From contig JAUQWZ010000014.1 of assembly GCA_030834905.1 (NCBI GenBank), positions 1 through 64,000 on the forward strand: a DNA stretch of 64,000 bases, given 5' to 3'. Positions 33,214 through 40,671 of the stretch are shown in pieces; the stretch's first letter is position 1; each line of letters begins with the position of its first letter. Below the pieces are notes generated by a model, which saw only the letters and a list, made by a program, of their open reading frames with translations, did no database searches and was not told the DNA's origin. Made by a program: the position numbers and the translations under genes. The stretch is from Aggregatilineales bacterium. Its GTDB lineage: Bacteria; Chloroflexota; Anaerolineae; Aggregatilineales; Phototrophicaceae.

Positions 33214-33702
33214 ATGTTTAATGGACCCGTGCTAATGCCCAAAATGGCTCCGAACCGGTCGGACAGCACGCTGTATCATCCAGCGGCGCGCCCGGCGTTT
33301 GAGCGCGCGCTGTGGCAGGGCAGAACACGTGGGCTGCTGGCACGTCTGTTCGGTCGCTCGCGGAGACTCTTCTCGCTGGAGAAGCTTGTCGGTGAGCTGC
33401 CGCAGTCGATACGTCCTGATACCGACGTGCGCACCATACCCCTGAAGAACATCAAGGGCAGTATCAACCGCCAGCGTGAGTTCGATAAGGAGTTCTACCC
33501 ACTGGACAGCCACCTTGAGCAGCGCTGGAGCCGCGTGGCGAGCATGATGCTGCAAGGGGTGGAACTGCCGCCGGTGGAACTCATCCAGCGTGGCGACGAC
33601 TATTACGTCGTCGATGGTCACCATCGCATCTCGGTCGCGCGACGACTCCACTGCGACGGCATCGACGCGGTAATTGTCGGCAAATACGCCCAATTTGTCT
33701 AA
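33214..33702 (+). CDS. ParB/sulfiredoxin-fold protein
   Basis: About 162 residues from ATG 33214 (TAAGGTG 7 bases upstream; a GTG three codons earlier is possible). The C-terminal half has VRTIPLKNIKGSINR, PPVELIQRGDDYYVVDGHHRISVARRL and DAVIV, the ParB/Srx nucleotide-binding pattern with the key DGHHR motif. There is no helix-turn-helix domain, so it is not a chromosome-segregation ParB. The N-terminal 60 residues are basic and may bind nucleic acid. Probable activity: CTP/ATP-binding or nuclease, unproven. Its last 4 bases overlap the convergent 328-residue gene. Confidence 0.8.
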   Translation: MFNGPVLMPKMAPNRSDSTLYHPAARPAFERALWQGRTRGLLARLFGRSRRLFSLEKLVGELPQSIRPDTDVRTIPLKNIKGSINRQREFDKEFYPLDSHLEQRWSRVASMMLQGVELPPVELIQRGDDYYVVDGHHRISVARRLHCDGIDAVIVGKYAQFV

Positions 33703-34685
33703 ACCCGGTTCGGGTCAATCACGTACTCCCACCAGTTCCACGAAATTCCATCTCCCTCACCCATGATGTGAGGGAGATGGCTCAACCACCAGAGATGATG
33801 CTGGCGGATATCGCCGTCTCCCCATTCGCCACAATTGACCATGCGCGGTTCGCCGCTGAGATCGGGGAAATTCAGCCAGCTATCGCAGCGGCTGGGCACG
33901 AAACGGCGGTTGCCCCAATCGTAATCGCGCTCGCTGTTGGGCGCGAAATGCACGTTGCCACATTCAGCGCGTCCGGGATACTTCTTGTCGTAGCGCAAAA
34001 AGCGCTCGAACAGGTTCGCCTCGCCGCGCCTGCCTTCAAACACCTTTGACAGAATCGCCTCGGTGCGATGCCCCAGATCTTCCAGCATCTCGCCGACGCC
34101 GCGCTCATAGTTGAAGCCCATGATGACGAAGCGCCGCGAAGCATGTTCGGTGCCTTGCAGCGGCGGCGCGTTGCACCAGAACGCGCCCGGTCCCACCATA
34201 AGGCTCTCATAGTAGCCGCAGAAGGGGAAGCCGAGCAGCCACACTTCGTCAATCGCCCCGCTGTCCACCTTCTCGATCATCTTGAACTCGCGCGCCAGCG
34301 CGTGATAGTCCACCGCGTCGGGCTGGTGAAAGACCTTGCGCTGCCACGCCTCGCTGAAACTCCTGTCGTCGTAGCGATAGCCGTCTTTCTTCGCCGGAAA
34401 GTCGTCCACCTCGATCCGTTCGGCGATCTGGTAGTTGGCATAGCCATAGCTGGCGCGGCGGATATCGTCTATGTAGCCCAGCGCCAGCTTATCAGGATCG
34501 TTCCAGCGAAACGACTCGCGAATTTTGCGCCCGCCGTGAGTCCGCATCACCGGGTTGTGGACAATCGCCAGCACCTTCGGGTAGACCGGCGGCGGCGTGG
34601 CTGGCTCGCCAGAACCCGGCGTGGCGGCAGGCGCGCCCGTCGGTGTTCCCAGAATGTCTTTCAGCAGTTTGCCAAAGAAGTCCAT
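33699..34685 (-). CDS. Hypothetical protein (328 aa)
   Basis: 328 residues from ATG 34685 with AAGGAGA 6 bases upstream. Residues about 15-35 are a Pro/Thr/Gly linker, then one long folded domain rich in aromatic residues: LAIVHNPVMRTHGGRKIRESF, GYIDDIRRASYGYANYQIAER, EVWLLGFPFCGYYESLMVGPGAFWC, FVIMGFNYERGVGEMLEDLGHR and QHHLWWLSHLPH ... SWNWWEYV. The conserved-looking His, Trp and Cys residues suggest an enzyme or a sugar-binding protein, but I do not recognise a family. A 13-bp perfect stem CCATCTCCCTCAC/GTGAGGGAGATGG lies within its 3' end (33748-33780). It is divergent from the CBS gene. Confidence 0.75.
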   Translation of the reverse strand: MDFFGKLLKDILGTPTGAPAATPGSGEPATPPPVYPKVLAIVHNPVMRTHGGRKIRESFRWNDPDKLALGYIDDIRRASYGYANYQIAERIEVDDFPAKKDGYRYDDRSFSEAWQRKVFHQPDAVDYHALAREFKMIEKVDSGAIDEVWLLGFPFCGYYESLMVGPGAFWCNAPPLQGTEHASRRFVIMGFNYERGVGEMLEDLGHRTEAILSKVFEGRRGEANLFERFLRYDKKYPGRAECGNVHFAPNSERDYDWGNRRFVPSRCDSWLNFPDLSGEPRMVNCGEWGDGDIRQHHLWWLSHLPHIMGEGDGISWNWWEYVIDPNRV

Positions 34686-34791
34686 CAGAATCTCCTTAGC
34701 TGGCGCATTATTTGACCAATCGATTTATATTTATTATGATTGAAATTAAATTGTACTCCCATCGACGATTGACAGTTTAGTGGAGGATTGT

Positions 34792-35253
34792 ATGGCTGCG
34801 AAAGTCCGCGAAATCATGTCTCGCAATCCGGTGTGCTGCCTGACCACGGACAGTGTACAGCGTGCCGCCCAGTTGATGCGAGACGAAGACATCGGTTCAG
34901 TCCCGGTGGTCAGCGACCACCAACGAAAAGGGTTGGTCGGCATTGTCACTGACCGCGATCTCACCCTCAAGGTGCTTGCCGAAGCCCGCAGCGCGGCAAC
35001 GACGGTAGGCGACGTGATGACCAGTCAGGTGATCACCAGTCATGAAGATCAGGATACGAATGCCGTGATGGATCTGATGGCGCGTCACCAGCTTCGTCGG
35101 ATTCCGGTAACGGACAATAACAACCAGATCGTCGGCATCGTCGCTCAGGCGGATATTGCCGTTCGGACGGATATGCCCAACAAGACGGGCGAAGTAGTCG
35201 AGCGCATTTCAATTCCCGCCTCAATCCCCACCGGCAAGCAGCAGCCAAAATAG
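34792..35253 (+). CDS. CBS-domain protein
   Basis: About 153 residues from ATG 34792 with GGAGG 5 bases upstream. Two CBS motifs: VREIMSRNPVCCLTTDSVQRAAQLMRDEDIGSVPVV (about 4-40) with IVTDRDLTLKVLAE, and VGDVMTSQVITSHEDQDTNAVMDLMARHQLRRIPV with VGIVAQADIAV. Pairs of CBS motifs sense AMP, ATP or SAM. Stand-alone proteins of this kind are common stress-response or redox modulators. It leads a co-directional run with dodecin and two YtxH-like genes, so a general-stress role is likely but inferred. Confidence 0.93.
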   Translation: MAAKVREIMSRNPVCCLTTDSVQRAAQLMRDEDIGSVPVVSDHQRKGLVGIVTDRDLTLKVLAEARSAATTVGDVMTSQVITSHEDQDTNAVMDLMARHQLRRIPVTDNNNQIVGIVAQADIAVRTDMPNKTGEVVERISIPASIPTGKQQPK

Positions 35254-35263
35254 GAGGTCTGAT

Positions 35264-35473
35264 ATGGCACAGGTCGCCAAAGTCATTGAACTGGTCGGCT
35301 CGTCATCGGTGAGCTGGCAGGACGCCACCGAAGTTGCCCTGCGCGAAGCCAGCAAAACGCTCCACGGCATTTCGGGCATCGATGTCACCCACTTCACCGC
35401 CGAGGTGCAGAACAACGGCGTGACCGTCTGGCGCGTCACCGTCAAAATTGCCTTCGCGATAGAACGCTCATAG
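35264..35473 (+). CDS. Dodecin family protein
   Basis: 69 residues, full length. MAQVAKVIELVGSSSVSWQDATEVALREASKTLHGI then a beta strand with WRVTVKIAFAIERS is the dodecin fold: a small flavin-binding, dodecameric protein that stores or buffers FMN/riboflavin. The conserved Trp (VTVWRVTVKI) that stacks with flavin is present. TAGGAGGT 4 bases upstream of the ATG. It starts 10 bases after the CBS stop and is almost certainly co-transcribed. Confidence 0.93.
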   Translation: MAQVAKVIELVGSSSVSWQDATEVALREASKTLHGISGIDVTHFTAEVQNNGVTVWRVTVKIAFAIERS

Positions 35474-35512
35474 CCGCCGTTGAAGATGGTGAGGATTTTA
35501 TGAGGGTGTTGT

Positions 35513-35553
35513 GAGGGCGAGAGCGAATTGATGCTCATTTTTCTCTTGCCCTC
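35513..35553 (+). terminator. Imperfect hairpin after the dodecin gene
   Basis: GAGGGCGAGAG (35513-35523) and CTCTTGCCCTC (35543-35553) form a stem with one mismatch around a 19-base loop ending in a T-run. It could end the CBS-dodecin transcript. Nothing else is visible in 35474-35652. Confidence 0.45.
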
Positions 35554-35652
35554 GTCTATCCTTGCCCCGATAGACCGCAAAGGTTACATTGACGATTACT
35601 ACAATTTCTGTTTTAATTAAAGGATAATTGTATACGCTGAGGAATCGGAACC

Positions 35653-35937
35653 ATGAACAGCCAAAACCCTCAATCCAACTTCGACAGCAGTTACGAATCG
35701 GACGCGCAAGCCTCGATGGGCGGCGCGATCTTCATTATGGTGGCGGTCATAGCGGGCATCGCCATTGCCCTGCTGATCGCCGGGCAGCAGCGCCGCAAGC
35801 CAAAGACGTTCCGCGAAAAGCTGGAATACAATTTTGGCAAGGGCGGTGAAGCGACTGCTCACGCCCTCAAGCAGCTTTCAAAGGATATCGACGAGCTGCG
35901 CAAGAGTGTCGAAGATCGCATCGAAAGTATGCGCTAA
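35653..35937 (+). CDS. YtxH-like small membrane protein A
   Basis: 94 residues. A Ser/Gln/Asn-rich N-terminus, one membrane helix (about 24-45, GAIFIMVAVIAGIAIALLIAG), a basic stretch QRRKPKTFREKLEY and a C-terminal amphipathic helix GGEATAHALKQLSKDIDELRKS that is nearly identical to the end of the next gene. YtxH-type proteins are stress-induced envelope proteins with coiled-coil tails. Role unknown; located after CBS/dodecin and 48 bases before its paralogue. Confidence 0.75.
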   Translation: MNSQNPQSNFDSSYESDAQASMGGAIFIMVAVIAGIAIALLIAGQQRRKPKTFREKLEYNFGKGGEATAHALKQLSKDIDELRKSVEDRIESMR

Positions 35938-35985
35938 GCAGGTTTGCGCTGGACATCATTAACTTTTCATCGAAGGAGCACGACC

Positions 35986-36270
35986 ATGAATGATCGCATT
36001 TACTACAGCCGGGAAGCCGAAGCCCGGGCGACCCGCGAACGCGCCGCCGCCATCGTCGTCTTTCTGGCGCTAGGACTCGGCATCGGCGCAGCCCTGGCGC
36101 TGCTGTTCGCGCCCAAGAGTGGCGACAAGATTCGCGAAGAAATCTCGAAAACGATGGGCGAGGGCATTGAGCGCGGCGGTGAAGCCACCAACAGCGCCCT
36201 CAAGCAGCTTTCCAAGGATCTGAACGACCTGCGCAAGAGCGTCGAAGACCGGCTGGAGAGCCGCCGCTAG
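35986..36270 (+). CDS. YtxH-family protein B
   Basis: 94 residues from ATG 35986 with AAGGAG 7 bases upstream. Membrane helix (about 18-42) ends in ALLFAPKSGDKIREEISKTM, the hallmark of the YtxH/GvpP family (FAPxSGxxxR). The last about 31 residues, GGEATNSALKQLSKDLNDL and onward, copy the end of the preceding gene. Probably a peripheral or single-span envelope stress protein. An extragenic palindrome follows at 36324. Confidence 0.85.
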   Translation: MNDRIYYSREAEARATRERAAAIVVFLALGLGIGAALALLFAPKSGDKIREEISKTMGEGIERGGEATNSALKQLSKDLNDLRKSVEDRLESRR

Positions 36271-36323
36271 CAGTTCAATCGTCGCGGCGCGGCAGGGGTA
36301 CCACCGCGCCGCCAGACAATTCT

Positions 36324-36414
36324 GTAGGGACACGACACCGTCGTGTCCGTTTCGTGTCCGTTTCGTGTCCGTTTTGTGAATACTGAGGCGGACACCACAA
36401 TGTGGTGTCCCTAC
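36324..36414. repeat. Extragenic palindrome, GTAGGGACACG family
   Basis: Opens GTAGGGACACGACACCGTCG and closes ACCACAATGTGGTGTCCCTAC. TTTCGTGTCCG is repeated in tandem in the centre. The HEAT-repeat gene stop codon (TAG at 36413-36411) lies inside its right arm. Confidence 0.8.
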
Positions 36415-37526
36415 GCTAACCCCGTATCATTTTGTGAATCATCATCAGGGTCTGCCCCCAGCTTACGCAGTGCCGCCTGCGCCGCGTGTCTCACCTGTTC
36501 ATCCGCATGATCAAGCAGCGCCGTTAGCGCCGGAACTGCCCGCCTGTCCTCGTATTCGCCCAATGCCAGCGCGGCGCTGCTGCTCACCCGAACGTCGGCG
36601 GCGGTCAGCAGTCCTTCCAGCGTCACCACTGCCTGATGATCTTTCGTCGGCAGCAGCGACCATGCCGCGCCAAGCTGCACCTCAGCGTCTTGCTGCTGCA
36701 AGTCGCACAGCAGCGTCCAACGGGCGCTCTCGGCATACGGCGAGTTCAGCCGGATGAGCATTTCGGCGGCGCTCTGGCGGGTGCCCCAGTCCCTGTCATA
36801 CAGCCCCTGCACCAGCGCCCTGCCAATCTGCGGAGACTCCAGCGCCTGCCCGATTTCGCCCAACGCCCGCATTGCGGCTTCGCGGACTGCCGGTTCCTCG
36901 TCAGCCTGGAGCGCAATCAGCGGCTCAATCGCCCGCGCATCCTTCCGCTGACCGAGCGCGTTCGCCGCAGCAGCCCGCACGTTGGCGTCCGCGTCATTGA
37001 GCGCCTCGATCAGCGACGGAGTCGCCAGCGGATCGCGCGCGCTGCCGAGGATGAATGCCGCGCCCCGCCGCCCCGCCGCGCCCTGCTGCTGCAAGGCGTA
37101 GATCAGCGGACGCAGCGCCATCTCCTCAAACCGGAGCAGCACTTCGCCCACGTCAGTCGTTACATTCACGTCGTCCTTGTCCAGCGCTTCGATCAGCGGC
37201 TGTACTGCCCGCACGTCGCCGATTTCGCCCAGACAGTAGATCGCGCCGTGAACTGCGCCCCAGCTTGCCTCGCCCAGCGCCTGCGCCAGCGGCGATACCG
37301 CTGCCGAACCGATCTCGATCAGCGCCTGCTCCGCCGCGTGGAAAAAATTCGTGGTGATCTCGCTGGCGGCATAGGCTTCATAGGTTGCAAAGGAACGCAG
37401 CGCGTCGATCAGCGGTTCGACAGCGCCTTGCCCCATCGCGGCTAAAGCTTCGACCGCCTGCTGCCGGGCGTCGCCGTCGCCTTGCCGCAGCGCGCGAATG
37501 AGTTCGTCTATCGTTCGTTCAGTCAA
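36411..37526 (-). CDS. HEAT-repeat protein
   Basis: About 371 residues from TTG 37526, preceded by AAGGAT; the frame is open for another 57 codons but that part encodes HHRDTKDTE, the translation of an extragenic repeat, and overlaps the glycerate kinase gene. The protein is a chain of roughly nine HEAT/PBS-lyase-like repeats (for example AVEPLIDAL, DVRAVQPLIEALDKDDVNVTT, DARAIEPLIALQADEEPAVREAAMRALGEIG). Such repeats are scaffolds; in some bacteria related proteins attach bilins, which is not indicated here. The final repeat is followed by an acidic tail ending in the palindrome. Confidence 0.85.
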   Translation of the reverse strand: MTERTIDELIRALRQGDGDARQQAVEALAAMGQGAVEPLIDALRSFATYEAYAASEITTNFFHAAEQALIEIGSAAVSPLAQALGEASWGAVHGAIYCLGEIGDVRAVQPLIEALDKDDVNVTTDVGEVLLRFEEMALRPLIYALQQQGAAGRRGAAFILGSARDPLATPSLIEALNDADANVRAAAANALGQRKDARAIEPLIALQADEEPAVREAAMRALGEIGQALESPQIGRALVQGLYDRDWGTRQSAAEMLIRLNSPYAESARWTLLCDLQQQDAEVQLGAAWSLLPTKDHQAVVTLEGLLTAADVRVSSSAALALGEYEDRRAVPALTALLDHADEQVRHAAQAALRKLGADPDDDSQNDTGLA

Positions 37527-37540
37527 ATCAATATCCTTGT

Positions 37541-37577
37541 CTTGCTCTGTATCCTTTGTGTCTCTGTGGTGAAAAGA
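37541..37577. repeat. Extragenic repeat CCTTTGTGTCTCTGTGGTG
   Basis: Short member of the family found at 1755 and 57822 (CCTTTGTGTC...GGTGGTTC). It lies between the glycerate kinase stop and the HEAT-repeat start. Confidence 0.55.
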
Positions 37578-37582
37578 TCCTT

Positions 37583-38701
37583 TTAAATCTGAAGCAGATA
37601 GCCCAGCCGCAGCGCGGCGTGTTCCAGCAGTTCCGGCGCTCGCCGGAGCGCCTCCTCCAATGGCATCGGCGCGGGCGTTATCGGCAGCGCCGCCCACAGA
37701 CCGGCTTCATGCAGCAGATCATCGTCCGCGTCGAGGCTGCCCACCAGCGCTATCGTTTTCACGCCGCGTTCGCGCGCCCGCCGCGCCACGCCGATGGGAC
37801 CTTTGCCGCCGATGGTCTGATCGTCCATGCGCCCTTCGCCCGTCACCACCAAATCGGCAGTCGCCAGCAGTTCGTCAAAGCCGGCACGCGCCAGGATGAG
37901 ATCGATTCCCGACTCGATATGCCCGCCGAGAAACGCCATCAATCCGGCGGAGAACGCGCCCGCCGCGCCGCCGCCGGGCACGCTCAATACGTCCACGCCC
38001 ATCTGCTCCTGAACGACGCTGAAGAAATGGCGCAGATTGGCTTCGAGCAGCGCCACATCTTCGGGAGACGCGCCTTTCTGGGGCGCGAAAACCGCCGCCG
38101 CGCCGCGCTCGCCCAATGCCGGGTTGTCCACATCCGAGGCAATAATGACCTCAACTTCGCGCCAGCGGGGATCCAAATCGTCAGTGTTTATCGTCTGGAT
38201 CTCTGCCAGATGCCCGCCGCCCGGCGGCACTTCATGCCCGTTGGCATCCAGCAGCCTGACGCCCAACGCCTGCAAACAGCCAGCGCCGCCGTCGGTCGTG
38301 GCGCTGCCGCCCATGCCGACGATGACTCGCCGGACGCCAGCCTTCAATGCTTCCCGCAGCAGCACGCCGGTGCCGTAGGTGGTCGCCTTCAGGGCGTCCA
38401 AGTCGTCGTCGCGTACCAGTTCCAGCCCGGAAGCCAGCGCCATTTCGACCACGGCGGTATCGTCCAGCAGCCCATACGCCGCCTCTATCGGGCGCATCAG
38501 CGGGTCAACCGTCGCCACGATAACCCGTTCCCCGCCTTTGAGCAGAAACGCATCCAGCGTGCCGTTGCCGCCGTCGGCAATCGGGCGCAGGCTCAGGCTG
38601 GCATTCAGCCCCGAACGACTCAGCCCGGCGGCGATGGCGCTGGCGGCTTCCGCTGCCACCAGACTGTGCTTGAAAGCGCCCGGAGCGATGATGATGTGCA
38701 T
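37583..38701 (-). CDS. Glycerate kinase
   Basis: 372 residues. Starts MHIIIAPGAFKHSLVAAEAASAI, the substrate-binding start of the GlxK/GarK glycerate kinase family. Other family segments are PIADGGNGTLDAFL, GLDDTAVVEMALASGLEL, MGGSATTDGGAGCLQALG, AVFAPQKGASPEDVALLE and VTGEGRMDDQTIGGKGPIGVARRA. It phosphorylates D-glycerate, using ATP, to feed it into glycolysis. Full length, cytoplasmic. A KDPG aldolase gene 580 bases away suggests sugar-acid catabolism. Confidence 0.95.
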   Translation of the reverse strand: MHIIIAPGAFKHSLVAAEAASAIAAGLSRSGLNASLSLRPIADGGNGTLDAFLLKGGERVIVATVDPLMRPIEAAYGLLDDTAVVEMALASGLELVRDDDLDALKATTYGTGVLLREALKAGVRRVIVGMGGSATTDGGAGCLQALGVRLLDANGHEVPPGGGHLAEIQTINTDDLDPRWREVEVIIASDVDNPALGERGAAAVFAPQKGASPEDVALLEANLRHFFSVVQEQMGVDVLSVPGGGAAGAFSAGLMAFLGGHIESGIDLILARAGFDELLATADLVVTGEGRMDDQTIGGKGPIGVARRARERGVKTIALVGSLDADDDLLHEAGLWAALPITPAPMPLEEALRRAPELLEHAALRLGYLLQI

Positions 38702-38830
38702 GGTTTACGTCCGTAATCTTCCGCAAGTTTTCTGATTAATTTGTGAATTTCGTTAAACTTTACTTTAATATTGGAACGAACCTGTATATAATGTATTTTG
38801 GAATGTTAGTTATCAGGTGTACTATGGCAC

Positions 38831-39238
38831 ATGGCATTGAATAACCTGTGGGCGCTCGTAATCGAGGATGACGCGCACAGCCTCATCGCGATTTCGAACC
38901 TCCTGCGAGAACAGGGCATCCGCTTCAAACGCAATACCACCGGTGCCAATGTCCTGGAGCAGCTTCGCAGTATGCAGCCCCAACCCGATTTTATCCTGCT
39001 TGATTTGAATCTGCCGCAAGCGAACGCCTTCGACCTGGTGACTGCTATTCGCCGCGAGCCGCAGCTCGCCGAAATTCCCATCATCTGTCTGGGCGACAGC
39101 ACCACTCACCAGTCGCTTGAGCGCGCGCAGCAGTGTGGCTGTCATGGCTACCTTGCCAAACCGCTGCCCCGCCGCCACTTCGCCGACCTGATCCGCCGCA
39201 TCCTGAACGGCGAACAATTCTGGGCACGCGCCGTCTAA
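38831..39238 (+). CDS. Single-domain response regulator
   Basis: 135 residues. Receiver domain only: acidic pair IEDDAHS (Glu12, Asp13), phosphorylation Asp58 in FILLDLNLP, the Thr/Ser position as CLGDSTTH, and Lys110 in YLAKPL. There is no DNA-binding or enzymatic output domain, so it likely acts by contacting other proteins. It lies 43 bases before the KDPG aldolase gene and is divergent from glycerate kinase. Confidence 0.9.
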   Translation: MALNNLWALVIEDDAHSLIAISNLLREQGIRFKRNTTGANVLEQLRSMQPQPDFILLDLNLPQANAFDLVTAIRREPQLAEIPIICLGDSTTHQSLERAQQCGCHGYLAKPLPRRHFADLIRRILNGEQFWARAV

Positions 39239-39280
39239 ATCAGCTACTATCATCCCCCAAATCTCAACAGGAGCATAGCA

Positions 39281-39943
39281 ATGAACGCCCAGACCGCTTT
39301 CGACTGGATCGCGCGCGGTGGCTTGATGGCGGCAATGCGCGGCAGCTTCCCGCCGCCAACTGCGCTGGATGTTACCGGAGCGCTGCTAAAAAACGGCATT
39401 TCCGTCTTTGAGTTCACCATGAATTCGGTTCAGCCGCTGGAAGCCATGCAAGCCGCCAAACACGAATATGGAGACGACGCCTGCGTTGGCATGGGGACGG
39501 TGCTGGATGCTGAAACCGCCCGCCGCGCCCTTGACGCCGGGGCGGATTTTGTCGTTTCGCCGTCTTTCAGCCGCGAGATGGTGGCGACCGCGCAGCGAGC
39601 CGGTGTGCTGGCGATTCCGGGCGTCATCACGCCCACCGAAGCGGTCGATGCCTGGACGACGGGCGCGAAGCTGCTCAAGATTTTTCCAATTGGCGTGTTG
39701 GGCGTGGACTACTTCAAAGCGGTGCGCGGACCCCTCGACCAGATGGCGTTCTGCTGCAACGGCGGCATGGACGAAACCAACGTCGGGGCATTCATCAAAG
39801 CCGGGGCGCTCGCCTGTGGGCTGGCGGGCTGGCTCACCGGCGATGGTTCGATGCCGCTGGACACCATCGCCCGCCGCGCCCAGGTCCTGCGCGATATTGT
39901 CGATGCCGCCCGCAGCGGCTCGCCCGCCAACATGCGGGCATAA
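39281..39943 (+). CDS. eda: KDPG/KHG aldolase
   Basis: 220 residues. Class I aldolase splitting 2-keto-3-deoxy-6-phosphogluconate into pyruvate and glyceraldehyde 3-phosphate (Entner-Doudoroff pathway). AMRGSFPPPTALDVTGALLKNGISVFEFTMNS with the general base Glu, GMGTVLDAETARRALDAGADFVVSP, and LKIFPIGVLGVDYFKAVRGPL with the Schiff-base Lys are visible, though the usual KxFPAE is altered to KIFPIG. AGGAG precedes the ATG. No edd gene is present here. Confidence 0.93.
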   Translation: MNAQTAFDWIARGGLMAAMRGSFPPPTALDVTGALLKNGISVFEFTMNSVQPLEAMQAAKHEYGDDACVGMGTVLDAETARRALDAGADFVVSPSFSREMVATAQRAGVLAIPGVITPTEAVDAWTTGAKLLKIFPIGVLGVDYFKAVRGPLDQMAFCCNGGMDETNVGAFIKAGALACGLAGWLTGDGSMPLDTIARRAQVLRDIVDAARSGSPANMRA

Positions 39944-39954
39944 CGCAGGAAGGG

Positions 39955-40101
39955 CGGTAGAAAAAGTAAAGAAAGTAGAAGCAGTGCTGAGAAAAGGCTC
40001 TCAGCTATCAGCAGGCAGCCAACCTCAGCGCTTCTTTTCTCTACTTCTTTTACCGTCTCTGCTTTCTCTTCTCAGTACTCAGCGCTCGGTACTCAGTACT
40101 A
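39955..40101. repeat. Palindromic and heptamer-rich gap after eda
   Basis: AAAAAGTAAAGAAAGTAGAAG and the region CTTCTTTTCTCTACTTCTTTT form a long imperfect inverted repeat, followed by CTCAGTACTCAGCGCTCGG and TACTCAGTACT. The same style of sequence occurs at 19930-20127. Confidence 0.6.
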
Positions 40102-40118
40102 TCCGCGTTTTGTCCGCT

Positions 40119-40508
40119 TCACCTTGTCACCGGGCGGAAACGAGTCGCCGCCCAGGTATCGTCCACCGCCACCTGGGCGATGCCCCTGAAACCTAATTCG
40201 TCCAGCGCGTCCCAACCGACATCGCGGTGAATGTCGGTCGGTATCTTCGAGGCGCGCTTCGGGTAGGCAAACCACAACAGCCCGTCAAACCTGATCGCGC
40301 CTGCGGCGGCGGGCGCGTGAGCATCGATCTCTGCCTTGCTGCGCACAAAGACCAATGCCGCGTCATAGTTCTTGCCCGGCGTGGTTTCCAGAGACGCGCC
40401 TTCCGGCAGCGGCTGGAGTCGTTCGGCGAAACCTTCGGGCGCGTTCACCAGCCACAATCGGTATCCCGGCTTGATCCCCAGTTTCTGAGCCAACGTCTTC
40501 TCTGCCAT
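40119..40508 (-). CDS. DUF3052-like protein
   Basis: 129 residues. MAEKTLAQKLGIKPGYRLWLVNAPEGF, ALVFVRSKAEIDA, then the characteristic GLLWFAYPKRASKIPTDIHRD and ALDELGFRGIAQVAVDDTWAATRFRP. These match the DUF3052 family of small cytoplasmic proteins. Function unknown. It is divergent from proB across a 163-base gap. Confidence 0.85.
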   Translation of the reverse strand: MAEKTLAQKLGIKPGYRLWLVNAPEGFAERLQPLPEGASLETTPGKNYDAALVFVRSKAEIDAHAPAAAGAIRFDGLLWFAYPKRASKIPTDIHRDVGWDALDELGFRGIAQVAVDDTWAATRFRPVTR

Positions 40509-40634
40509 CGATCAGCCCTCCTCATCTACCTTCGTTCGGCTGTACCGTTCATAAAAGTGGTCAGCAGTATGTTCATCAGGCTCAACTAACATGATACCGA
40601 TAACTTTCAGACGATTATCGGCTGTTTCGTGCTG

Positions 40635-40640
40635 TATAAT
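40635..40640 (+). promoter_or_regulatory. Likely -10 element of proBA
   Basis: TATAAT 32 bases before the proB ATG. No clear -35 is seen. Confidence 0.45.
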
Positions 40641-40671
40641 GAACGCGGCGCATTCACTACAGACAACAATT

